Of a stretch of DNA of 64,000 bases, positions 1 to 10,440 are shown piece by piece. The notes under the pieces are model-generated. The model was not told the origin of the DNA. It saw only the letters and a list, made by a program, of their open reading frames with translations, and ran no database searches. The position numbers and the translations under genes are program-made. The stretch is from Acanthococcus lagerstroemiae (Eukaryota; Arthropoda; Insecta; Hemiptera; Eriococcidae), in contig CM063106.1 in the NCBI GenBank assembly GCA_031841125.1, forward strand, positions 41,164,001-41,228,000, given 5' to 3'. Every line of letters starts with the position of its first letter. The first letter of the stretch is position 1.

Positions 1-369
1 CAACGTATTGACTTAGAATTCCAAGGTGCAGCTTTGTTATCAATCTCTTGGGACCAGGTTGTCAGTTTCTGCTCCAGGCGCTGGTTAGCATTTTCGAAAT
101 AGATTGGCCAAACTTTTGCGTTATAGAAATTGTCCATAGGTCCAGGAATATACAGCATACAGCTATGTTTTCTTGTGGTGATATGTGCGTGGAAACGAAA
201 AACCTGTTGATGCTCTGTGTGTCAAATCCAATTAATGTTTTAAATTCATTGGAGGATTACAGCTTCATGTCACATAAGTATGTATAGATGCTGTGAACTG
301 TTCCAGGGTGTTGATAGACTGTGGTGTCACAAATATTTGTTAATGTAACGTAAACTGATTCTGATTTCT
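1..369. other. unassigned left edge
   Basis: A 79-codon frame runs from 48 to 287. It resembles nothing I know and has no clear splice sites or partners. I see no repeat here. Confidence 0.3.
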
Positions 370-371
370 TA

Positions 372-870
372 GTATATACCAAAGTCATATAGATACACCA
401 AGTTAGACGACTAGCGCGTTTCCGCGTTCTGCCGTCATGCCAGCGCGCTGCTATCGCTGAACTCCTTTGTTTGCATTGCGCTTATATGGACATTTTTATG
501 TTTTTGCGGATTAGCTCAAAAACTATCAATTTTGATGAAAAATTGGAAAGAGCTAAATTTGTTCACCTTGGAATTTCCCATCGAATGCGAGTAAATTCGA
601 AATTTGTATGGGTAAAATTTTGAAACTGATCTTACCTGATAGAAAATAACAGGTAGAATAAATTTTGTTCTTTTCACTTTTTCATAAAACTCGACCGTTA
701 TTGAGATAAACGCAAAACCTTGTTAGGGCTCCCAACGTTTACATTGATTTCACGGCAGTCGAACGCTGCCAGCGCTGCTATTGGGATAAATTATCGTAAC
801 ATACGATGTTTAACATTGGTTAAATGGAGAGTCGAACGACTTGGTGTATCTATATGACTTTGGTATATAC
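372..870. mobile_element. TA-flanked inverted-repeat element (Tc1/mariner-type MITE)
   Basis: The ends are perfect inverted repeats of 32 bp, starting GTATATACCAAAGTCA. The dinucleotide TA flanks both sides (370-371 and 871-872). The 499-bp interior has no useful reading frame. A TA target duplication and long terminal repeats fit a non-autonomous Tc1/mariner relative. Confidence 0.75.
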
Positions 871-1149
871 TATATGTAGTTACTTATATCACAGCACAGT
901 GAAACCTCTTATTATAATTGAAATAAATAGGCTCAGTGCTACAGCCAAAAAATTATGTTTTGAGGTGCGGTAGCAAAAAAGTTATTTATATCTCAAAATT
1001 ACAAATTTTGGAACACAAATGTGAGCGTTTTTTTAATTAGTTTTCTATGAATTTGTGCGTATTGCAATTTATTTGAACTGATAAATGATGACGCATTACG
1101 TACTGAAGCCGTGGTCAACAGTACCTCTATTTGCATATAAAACGCACTA

Positions 1150-1295
1150 TAGTGGCGCTAGTAGTGATGTTGAGAAGGTGATCATGTATAACTGATAACG
1201 CGTATACGGCGTGTTGTTGTGTGCGCCTAGCCGCCTACATGATCATGATCACCTTCTCGACAAACTTCCAAAAAGTGCTACTCATAGCGCACCCT
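1150..1295. repeat. short palindromic element
   Basis: The arm TTGAGAAGGTGATCATGTA at 1170 is answered by its near complement at 1235-1259, with looser outer pairing (GGCGCTAGTAGT against ACTCATAGCGC). A middle part resembles the centre of the MITE at 11515. Exact ends are unclear. Confidence 0.5.
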
Positions 1296-1309
1296 TCAAT
1301 TTTATACGC

Positions 1310-2474
1310 GAATTCACCACAAGAATCTCGTAAGAAAGATACCTACTTCCCTGTTGAATATTAGTAAACACTGTTTCCCCATTTCACACGCCAATCAGCC
1401 AAAGAACAGTTCTCCCGCTGAATGTCCTCCAAGGCAGTAGGAGACGGCAACTGTGTTGTGGACATAAATAGTGAACATTTGGTAGAATAATGAGAACTTA
1501 ATTGTTTGAAAAGTGCAATACTCGTGCCAGTTTAGAGTTAGAAAGTAGTCTCATCGGCGAAGCATTCGACAAATCGGGGTAGAATCGGCAAAGAATCTTT
1601 AAATGAGTAAATTTTTGAGTGAAGAATTTTTTCGTTTTTTCATGAATTTAGCAAGCAGAATTTTTCGTCTAGGCTGCTTCGTCTCTGAATTTACCATTTC
1701 AGTCAGGCGAGTTGGAAAAATCCAGCAAGTTAAAAGTTTTCTATTTTTTTTTATTTTGATACTTGGGAATTGAGTTGAGAAGTTGGGAAAATCCAACAAG
1801 TCAAAAGGTTTTTCTTCCTTTGCATTTTGATACTTAGAAATTTTGAGTTGAGTCAGGTTACCAGCCATACTAGGTTTATCATGGTAGTAGGACTGCTACT
1901 TAGCCTCCCTGACAGCTGGTTTTGAGTTTTCCTTCTTGTGGTTTCTTCTGTAGTGTTACGTTCAGATTTTGTTTTTTGAGGTTTTGGTTTGGTTTGTTTT
2001 GGTTTTTCTTCTATTTGTCATGATTGGTTGCTATTTCCTATTGTACACAAGGGGTGGTTTTTGTCCCCTGCACCGCCCGCTTAGTTTTGCCGGTGGACCG
2101 GCACCGTTTGCCAGGGCGTGGTACTTAGAACCATAAGCGGCCGTTAAGTTTCTTAGGTGGCCCAATCCTCCAGACTGTCCTTGCGGGCACGGTCATCTGG
2201 TTTGGAGAGGTGCTGCTGCTATCCAAAGAAACTCCGGGCAATCAAGAAAGTCAAAAAATACAGAAAAAAAATGGCGAGAACACGTAGAAAGAATGAACAA
2301 CGAGAGATCCTCAAAAATCATCATGGGATACACGCTAGTTGGAAGAAGGTTAAGAGGAAGAGCCAGAAAGAAACTGACGAACATATCGAGCTATTCAGGA
2401 GGATTGCAGATAGCGATCCCACAGACAGGCCAATTGGCCGAACGCAACAAATGGAAACGACGACGACGAGCGGA
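1310..2474. other. no gene; tandem duplication at about 1700-1856
   Basis: A block of about 75 bp with GTTGGRAAAATCCARCAAGT and TTTTGATACTT is present twice in a row. A related sequence occurs near 56220-56290. The frames across 2157-2504 have no recognisable domain. Confidence 0.4.
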
Positions 2475-2596
2475 GAATTTTTTGGGCGCAGAATTCATCG
2501 GTGAAGAATTTCCTTGGCGAAGAACTTACCGATAAAGAGCTTACCAGTGAAGAATTCACGACGAAGAACTTACAAAGCGAAGAATTTACCTGTAAC
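2475..2596 (+). repeat. 15-bp minisatellite, about eight degenerate units
   Basis: Units of 14-16 bp follow the pattern GAAGAAYTTACCGRY. A looser start of the same motif is visible near 1553-1605. The 15-bp period keeps codon phase, but stops interrupt the only frame. Confidence 0.7.
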
Positions 2597-4660
2597 CTCA
2601 TGTTATCCTACACCAATTTGGGGTTAAAAATCCGACGCCGCGGTTTGGGGCCTAAAATCCAAATTTAGTAATTAAAAAGGGCAAAATTGACTTGGTTTAG
2701 AAATTTAAACCTGGTATTGAAAGAGAGGTTTCTTGGGTCGCTGATTTTGAATATGGCGGGTACATAATACTAAGAAGTTGGAAAGCTGTACGTTATTGTT
2801 GCGGGCCAAGCTACTGAGTTACTGAATCTAAGGTGCCACTATGCCACCATGTATCTGGTACGACGGCAACATATACAATATGCATGTATAAAGTCTTGCC
2901 TAACCGCCCCCTTCCACGAACTCACCAAGTCAATGGATATTTTAAGCGCAAGAAAAACGAGTTTCGAATCATGGTATCGATAGACAGGAGAAAGGGGAAA
3001 TTACAGAAATGGGTAAATTTGGATGTATGGAAACGGATTCGTTGGTGGTTTGCATCCCTTCCGTTCTCCAAAATCTGAGAGACAAAAAAAGTCGGAAAAC
3101 TGTATTTTCCTCCGTAAGACTTGTGTTCATTTATGAGAAAATGGAAGGTCACTTTGGACCCATGATTTAAGAAATCTTGGGGACAACTATAATAAAATTG
3201 TAACCTATCTTTTTTATGTGTAATTTCATGAGGAACAATTTTTGTTTCGAAATTTTCCGCCTAGAATCGGTATTTTCCGAGATTCGTGGATAAAAGCTGT
3301 ACTGTGACATTCAGCCCCTTCGGGAAGAAAGCACCGCCGCTGTATCGGAAGACTTTTGATATGTTCATTAGGGAGAAAGGAATCAGTGAAAGTTATTGCT
3401 GGACACAGTTGGAAACAGTGCCGCCAGTGCACTAGTATACTGCGTTCAGGTTTTTCTTTTTTTTGAAGTGGGAGGGGGTAAAATTGAAAATATTAAAATA
3501 ATCCACAAGAAAAAAATAAATAAATAAAAGGGTTTTAAAGCTCAAAGTGGAGTGAACAAATGAAAAACCCTATAGATCACCAAAAATCTCGTGCATCTAG
3601 TATTTAAAACTGAAATCATTCAAAGCGCCTTATTCCTTTTTATCTACTTATTTAATATTTTTCTTGGGGGGGGGGGGTGTACAATGTGTATTCCTGACAT
3701 CCCTCCCGGTCCGACCCTCTAGTGTCGCCCCTGTGTGCTTCCTGGACTCATTTATAGTTAAGAGAAATCTCACCTCAGTTCAGTTCAAGATAACGAGGTT
3801 CTTATTATCTTTCTGTTATTGTAGATTCTCATCCTATTTTTGTCTTCTGCCTTTCTTGTAAATTACCGCCTGAACCTCTACTTGACCTAAGCTTCTTCAA
3901 ATTTTCAGAGGTAGTTAGCCTGCACGTGTCGTTATACACGGCAGTATTATGCCTCGAGATAAAGTTTTACAACCTTCTCATTACATCAATAAAGAGACAG
4001 AGAGCTCGTTTTGAGGCAGTAGCTCTAACATTATATTTCACTTTTAAAAAAGTAATTAAATCTTCCGGCAGTTTCTGAAAATCCTCATCGGGCTTGCGAA
4101 GACTGATACAATTAAAACTTGTACGAAGTTAAAACACATAAAATTAGTTTAATGTCGTTCATAAAGTCCCAGTTGATGACGGTTTATCGAAATAAAATAG
4201 AGTTAATCGAGTCGGACGTGTCACTTAATATGGGGGGAAAATAGCGAAATGAAACTGTATACATATCGGAAAACGTATTCGAAACAGTCTGAAACAATCA
4301 CGTAATAAAATTTATATTTCGAAGCATAAAGTAATCCGCGATTAAGTAAATTGTTGATTTTCTATTGAACATAATTTCAGTTTTTACGATCGCACTTTCG
4401 AGTAATCCGCACATATTTACAAACGCTTAAAATGGGGTGACTTGGTTCGTTATCGTTTTGCAATTATATGGCATGAACGACCAAAGTCTCTGAAAATAGG
4501 GAAGAAAGGCGAGTGACGGAAGTTATATTGTAATCCGTGACCCATTTCATGATTAAGTCTTGAAACTTGTTTGCTTTTTTCTTGTAGGCCAAGAACAAAG
4601 TCAAGTATATATACCTACAGAGTTCGAACTCAGTAAGAATTACATCTCTGAAAAAAAAAG
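2597..4660. other. no gene recognised
   Basis: Short frames and homopolymer runs (poly-G near 3665) only. A weak resemblance to the GGTTTAGGGC part of the 51-kb palindrome is seen near 2620-2680. Confidence 0.3.
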
Positions 4661-5195
4661 AGTCCTACCCTTGCACGGAAGGACATGTTACGTGAATATA
4701 TCGTGCAGGCGACCGCATTGACGCACATACACACATTTCAATGCCTCTTGTCGTCCATTCTCGGAATCGCTCGGCATTCTCCGTGTCGGCCGGTCGAAAC
4801 GTGATAGAACGAATGACCGCATAAAGAGGAATAGGCAACTACATCACGGTGGTAACGTTTTTGCGGCGCGTTTTCAGCTGAATTCTTCTCTTTTGCATGG
4901 TGAGCCATTAGACATATCCACGTCAAAAACTATTTCCACCTTGCAAAAGAGGAAAATCGCTCCGCAAAAAACGCTCCCCAGAAAAACGTTACCATTGTGA
5001 TGTAGTTGTGTATTCCTCTTTATGCGGTCATTCGTTCCAGCATGTTTCAACTAGCTGACACGAAGAATGCCGAGCAACGCCGAGAATGGACGACTAGAGA
5101 AGGTACTGGAATGTGTGTATGCGCGTCAACGCGCTCACGTGGATGACATATATTATCCATGTGACTGTTCTTCCATGCAGGGGTCGAACTTTCTT
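4661..5195. repeat. dispersed family B, complete fold-back copy
   Basis: Two imperfect arms of about 245 bp (4661-4905 and 4948-5195) are inverse complements around a 40-bp centre. Shared blocks include TCTAGTCGTCCATTCTCGG, CGCATAAAGAGGAATA and GGTAACGTTTTTCTG. Single arms recur at 30.8, 33.6, 36.0 and 38.4 kb. No coding capacity is visible. Confidence 0.75.
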
Positions 5196-6575
5196 CTTTT
5201 TTGTTTTGTTTTTATTATCGTCAGCTATTTTTCAATATTTTCGCAACAGACGCTTTAATACTTATCTAGCTGTAATGCTCGAAGGGGCGGTTCTAGGGCT
5301 CGGGTGAGAGCACGTGAAAAGAGAGGAAAAACTCGAATTCGAAGGGGAGGCCCCTATGCCACCATCCTTTGGACCTCGCACTGAGTGTACTTGGTTCTTC
5401 AAAATCCAAAAACACATAAATAAAGGTTCACAAATTACACGTGTAATGTTAAATTTCAGATTCGCGTGTTTATCTGCAGCAAACGCTCCTCGATAACCAC
5501 ATGATGAGAATTACCTTCTTAATTATACTCCACGTCGGGTATCGTAAAGTTTTGTTTCCTCGACTTCATCGTCACATTTTTCTTTTCCGTTTCATCAGAG
5601 TGTGTACCGTGCAAAGACCTGTACTCTCTGCATTACGAAAGTTATATATACGTTCTAGATTTACGCAAGCATTAAATTCCTTAATTTTCAACTATGTACG
5701 GAATGAATTTAGAACTTAATTAAAACGCTGTTGACTTTCAGAACTACCTCCACTTACCTCGATGCCGATCATTTCGCTAACTGGTACCGACTTTACTTAA
5801 TTATCATCCAACTCGGAATTCGGAATACACGTTGCGTTTCACTATTTTCGTTGACTGCAACCCCGCGACACGACTCGACGCCTTCTGCTGGCCCAGAAAT
5901 AGAACACCATGTCGAGTCCTGATAAACTCGCGATTTATGTTTACACTGGAATACCAAATTCGAATTGAAGGTTTGGGTTGATAAAATTATGCAACAGTGC
6001 CTGCGGGGTTACACCATGCGTCTGGAAAAAAACTGAATGATTTTAATAACTATTCCTGTATCAGAGTTGATAGGGCCGGATTAAGTTCGTTAGCACCCCT
6101 GAGCATTCGCTTAGAAGCACCCACCTTCAGTCCATTGCTAAAATAATTACTTGTCCTTGCCCCCCTCAAAATATTTTCAACACACAAAAGTTGGATGGCT
6201 GTATACTCGAAAATTTTTCCGCCCCTCAAAAATGTTCCGCCCTGGGCACGGGCCCTCCGGGCCTGGAGTTGCACAACATAGAATACTGATTGTGTTTGGC
6301 TACGTTGTGAGATTAAAAAGACCGATCATCTATCAATTCGCTTACTCTTCAAATCACCATTTCCCTTTTGGTTCGGATGCTAGTTGCACGAAATAGAAGG
6401 CGTTCTGCATTTTTTAATGTAGAGGCACGATTTTTTTTTTTTTTTGCACCTGTGTGATGTAGAACCGTATGCGCCGAATGCTTAGACTCTGTAGTCGATT
6501 GTACCTTTCCTCAGGTTGCTGATCAAGACCAACTCAGTAGCCTCACTTTTACACCCAAAGTGAGAATTTTACTGA
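5196..6575. other. no gene recognised
   Basis: Several frames of 60-81 codons lie here without domains. A segment at 6070-6260 has GGGCCGGATTAAG and CCCTGGGCACGGGCC, typical of decayed hAT-like MITEs, but I could not define its ends. Confidence 0.3.
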
Positions 6576-6578
6576 TTT

Positions 6579-8020
6579 TTATCCCTTTGACTTCACTGGT
6601 ACACTGGGTGCTGGGAACTCCAGTCCCAGTGCTTCACATCTTGTTCCGGCTACTGCTGGGCACTGACATATGATGTGAATCAAGGTTTCTTCCTCTTCTC
6701 CGCAGTGCTTAGAGGCAGTGCTGGTTTTACCATACGGGCTGACTGGGTTGCAGCTCTGAGCGGCAAAACTTTGGGGCGGCAAATCTGCGACCCAAAAACA
6801 ACATTTTCGGGAGGAGGTTGTAAAAAAAATAGGACGGCAAAAATATTACAGCCCTGGGCGGCAAAGTACCTAAAACCGACCCTGCCTACAAGAGCTGCTT
6901 TTTGCCACGCCTATTTTTGTTTTGTGGCCCCAGGACTAGTTAGTAGCCCGACCATAAGCCTTGCATGTTTTCTGTTGAGCCCTGGTAAGATCTCGGCATA
7001 CTTACTGGGGGCGTACCCTATCAGTGTTTTGCTGACTTTAATGTCACTGGCCATTCGCCAGTGCATTTCCATCCGCTTAGTTATCCTAGCCTTCACCTTG
7101 GATTTTATGACGATATGTGCTACAGGAAGATGCGGCTTGGGCGTCACCAGTTCTTTTTTTATGCTCTCCTTCGCTAATTTCGATCATGTCCCCTTTATGC
7201 CGCAATGCCACAGTGTTCATAGTATGGTGACACGATTCTCTTGAACAAGGGTGTATAATATGCAGTCTGCCATTACCAAGGATGTAGTTAGGTGTGCCGA
7301 TAGTTCTTTAATAGCCATTTGACTGTCTGTACAGATATAGATCTGCTTATTAACGAGGCCCTTCTGCTGGCATCTATCAATGGCCACCGTGATCGCCATT
7401 ACCTCTGCTTGAACGATAGTGACGCCCTCACCCAGTGCCATAGACTAGTTTTCAGTGCCTTTTGAATTCTTGATTCCCATTCCTGCACCTTGGTCATTCT
7501 TTGAGGCATCTGCAAACCACACATGTTCCTTTTTTCCTAGAATGCTTGACTACCTCTTTTCCTATACCTCCCATGTGGGTATCATTGCAGGACATGGCTT
7601 TTCAAAGAAGTGTTCCGCCGCGATTCTGTCCCTCGGCATCCCAAAACATTTGACTATATCGTCCCCGCTATCTCCCAAATCTTTTTGTGGCCTGTTTTTT
7701 GGGCCGGAAAGTTTGGCTGGCCCAGACGGTAAGCCCTCATTATCACAGCCGCTTCTATAGCAATGTGAATTGGTGGCAGCTTTAGAGGAGTCTTTCAAGT
7801 ACTATTGTCGGCATCGTTCTCATTGCCCTCGTTTTGTCATCACGCGCGCGAGGATTTGCAGGTGGTCCAGTTCCTCTCTGACTTTAGCTAGGTGGATGAT
7901 CCGGCCGCACCACAGAACTGCCACATATGTGATTCTGGGACGTATTACACTGCTATGTACATCATTTTTGGAGAGAGTTCCCAGGTCCTGCAGACGAAGG
8001 TATGGCAAGCCGAAAGAGCT
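6579..8020 (-). pseudogene. decayed non-LTR retrotransposon: RT end, RNase H and CCHC-like tail
   Basis: Read from 8008 downward, the frames give SSVIRPRITYVAVLWCGRI and LDHLQILARV, the end of a reverse transcriptase. RNase H follows: VWFADASK (about 7525), AEVMAI and YICTDSQ supply the D-E-D catalytic set. The linker HARLMVGLLT leads to KHCGEEEETLIHIICQCP at the end. Frames shift several times and stops are present, so it is dead. A segment at about 6717-6893 with GGTTTTA-type inverted ends splits the coding sequence just before KHCGEEEE. This RT plus RNase H order is that of I- or Jockey-like LINEs. The 5' part is missing. Confidence 0.8.
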
Positions 8021-8286
8021 TCAATCCATTTTCTTATTTTCTCTGCGAATATCTTGAGAGGTGGCCACCACTGGAGGCCGCGTCGAGCCCTCGTACAAGG
8101 ACATAATTTCGCTTCGGAAGAAGATTGTCACATCACTATGTTATTTTTCAGGAGAAGCTAGTGTTCTAAGGTTTTCATTATTTGTAGTTGTAAACTTCTC
8201 AGAAGGGGAAAGGTATGGAGAAAGGTATGTGGATTCGTCGATTAGCCGAAACGTTGCACTAGGTATCCCAGTTCAAACCTGATATA

Positions 8287-8534
8287 CGACACCTTAGAGC
8301 AAAATAGTGCTATCTACATTTTATTGAAATTGGCAGAAGAGGGAGAAAAAGTTTTCAATAGCCTATCATTCCTGTGTTATGAAATCGGAACAATCATGCT
8401 TACGTAAAGCTGATATTTTGCCAGTATCAACATGCAGTGTTGCACATGATAGAGTGTGAAATTTCCTTTCCGATTATACCGATAACTCATTTCCCCCAAA
8501 AATGTAGATAGCGCTATTTTTCTCTAAGGTGTCG
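8287..8534. mobile_element. 248-bp MITE with 36-bp terminal inverted repeats
   Basis: Both ends read CGACACCTTAGAG inward, and the match continues for about 36 bp with two mismatches, to GCTATCTACATTTT. The interior is non-coding. Flanks are AT-rich; a clean target duplication cannot be chosen. Confidence 0.75.
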
Positions 8535-8539
8535 ATTAT

Positions 8540-10147
8540 GTTATAGTAGTGACGACAGGTAATATATGTATAGCAGGTATTGCATCTGCAAGACATACTA
8601 TCAGAGGTGTCAAACCCGGGGGGGGGGGGGGTACAGTACCATGGTTTCTCTCTCCCCCCCCCCCCCCCCCAAAAAAAAAAAACAACAACAACAGATTTCT
8701 AAAAACAAAATTTACAAGCTTTTAGAAGATTTATAAAATTTGTTGCGTGTGTTGTAAAATAGCCTAATATGGAGCACATTTTGTTTCTTGGTTGTAAGTC
8801 GGCCCCTATAAGTCTGATAATATTACTGATGGCTTTGAATGGTAGCCAAAGGATCCCAGTCGCCACCTAAAAGGAAATTTCAAAAAAATAATAACTCGAT
8901 TTTTAATGATTTTATTTCCAAAATGTCATAATTTTAGAAAACTGAAAATTTGGGCTCCTAGTATGGACCACTTTATGAAAAAAAATAAATAAATGTTTAA
9001 TATTAAGTGAAACAGTTTCGGTAGGGGAAAAAAGTTGAATTCAAAGATTCAAACATGTTGAGCACGTAATAAATCGCTGAAGAGTCGGTAAAGGAAATAT
9101 AGCTAAGAATTGGTAAATTTCATTCAAAAACGGGTAAAAATTCGATGTACGAGTAGAAACTTGACAATTTTTTTTTCTTTTTTCCTACAAGCGATGAAAA
9201 GTTGAGGAGAAATTGAGGAACCTACTCTAATACATTAGAAGGAAATCAACATCTTGTCGAAAGATAGGAAAAATTTTGAAAAAAGACGGACAATTTATAA
9301 AAATTGGATACGCACTTGGGTAAAGTAATAAGTTCGTCTTGCAATAAAATTTTGAATATTTCACGAAGTTACGAAAAATTGTATGAAATGACAAATTTTT
9401 GTGTCCTGTAAATAGATAAATATTCAATTTGTCGAATTTTTTGAGACTTCTAAAAGTGATGAAAGGGAATGAAAACTTTAGAAATTTGTGACTGCGCTAG
9501 GAATTTTGAGTTTAGATGATTTTCAGAAAAGTTTTACGAGAAAGAGTGGAATATGTGTATGATGAATGATGGATACAAAAATTAAGAATTTGGTAAAACT
9601 TGAAGTGATGGCAGAATAGATCGTTTTTAACCTAAAAATGCGTGTGCGAACCTTTTTTTTTTGATTTTATGAGCTAATTAGAAATGTTGAAAAAGTAGGT
9701 TGCGCTAACGAAAAAATGAACTGCGCTAGAAAGAATATATCCCTTCGACTTTTCGAGAACATTTTGATGAAGAGCTGCTCCTCTAACAAGTGTGTAGCTC
9801 AACTCACAAACTGGATTTCAGTATTTAAACCCCTAATTCAAAATCGATAAAGCGGACAATTAACGGTTTTATAATTCTGAAGATTGCAGCTCTGTTATTA
9901 CCGAACGCAACACAAACTACGAATGATCCTCGCGCTTAATTCTATAATTTATTCGTTCGCAAAATGTTTTTACATTCTTTTCCTTCAAACTTTCGATGAA
10001 ACAAAAACCAGCAGTGCAGTAGTGGGCGTGTTGCGTAAAGATTCTAAAAACTTAGCGGGCTCAAAGTTTTTCCAGATCAAAGTTTCGCGAAAAAGTTTGC
10101 GATTTAATTACCATCCGGTTTAATGAAAATTTCGTATTGTTAGAAAT
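8540..10147. other. gene-free AT-rich stretch downstream of the peroxidase
   Basis: It holds a poly-G/poly-C/poly-A run at about 8618-8692 and otherwise AT-rich sequence. I recognise no gene or repeat boundary here. Confidence 0.35.
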
Positions 10148-10216
10148 TTTATTCACCGTTAAGCTGTAATGATAATTCGTTCAGGAATGATTGTTTATTC
10201 CTTTTTTAGATTTATT
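10148..10216 (-). terminator. candidate polyadenylation signals of the peroxidase
   Basis: AATAAA occurs on the minus strand at 10216-10211, 10199-10194 and 10153-10148, that is 140-210 nt after the stop codon. Such hexamers are common in AT-rich DNA, so the one in use cannot be told. Confidence 0.4.
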
Positions 10217-10355
10217 CCTCGGTGCAGGATAAGAGCTTCAGGAGCCTGAAAGTTTCATATTGTTTGAAATAAACCGCGGCAAATGATTTACGACTTGCTC
10301 GCGGAATTGCATTCGAGAAAAGAAACCTCAGTATAGAGGCAAATTTTTCGACGAA

Positions 10356-10440
10356 TTACGGTACTGCTGGGATTTCGTCTCTCCATGCCCGCAAATCAAC
10401 TCTCGGAATGGCTTGACTGTCACACGATATTCGTTGATTT
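10356..10440 (-). CDS. peroxidase exon 14: C-terminus and stop
   Basis: This exon encodes residues 895-922 and a TAA at 10356-10358. The acceptor is TTTTTTAG|AAATC, and the frame reads [17 protein letters not shown]. The IP-x2-DL-x2-W ending closes animal haem peroxidase domains. The last Cys (901) probably pairs with Cys875 in exon 13. Confidence 0.9.

Noticed and set aside
6070..6260. hAT-like MITE with GGGCCGGATTAAG
   Set aside because: End motifs are suggestive, but I could not find matching inverted ends or a target duplication.
6675..7244. 189-codon plus-strand frame
   Set aside because: It lies antisense to the decayed LINE, whose minus-strand frames carry the RNase H and finger motifs. 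It has no domain of its own.
8200..8290. Possible tRNA T-arm (CAGTTCAAACCTG)
   Set aside because: No cloverleaf, anticodon arm or A/B box spacing could be built around it.
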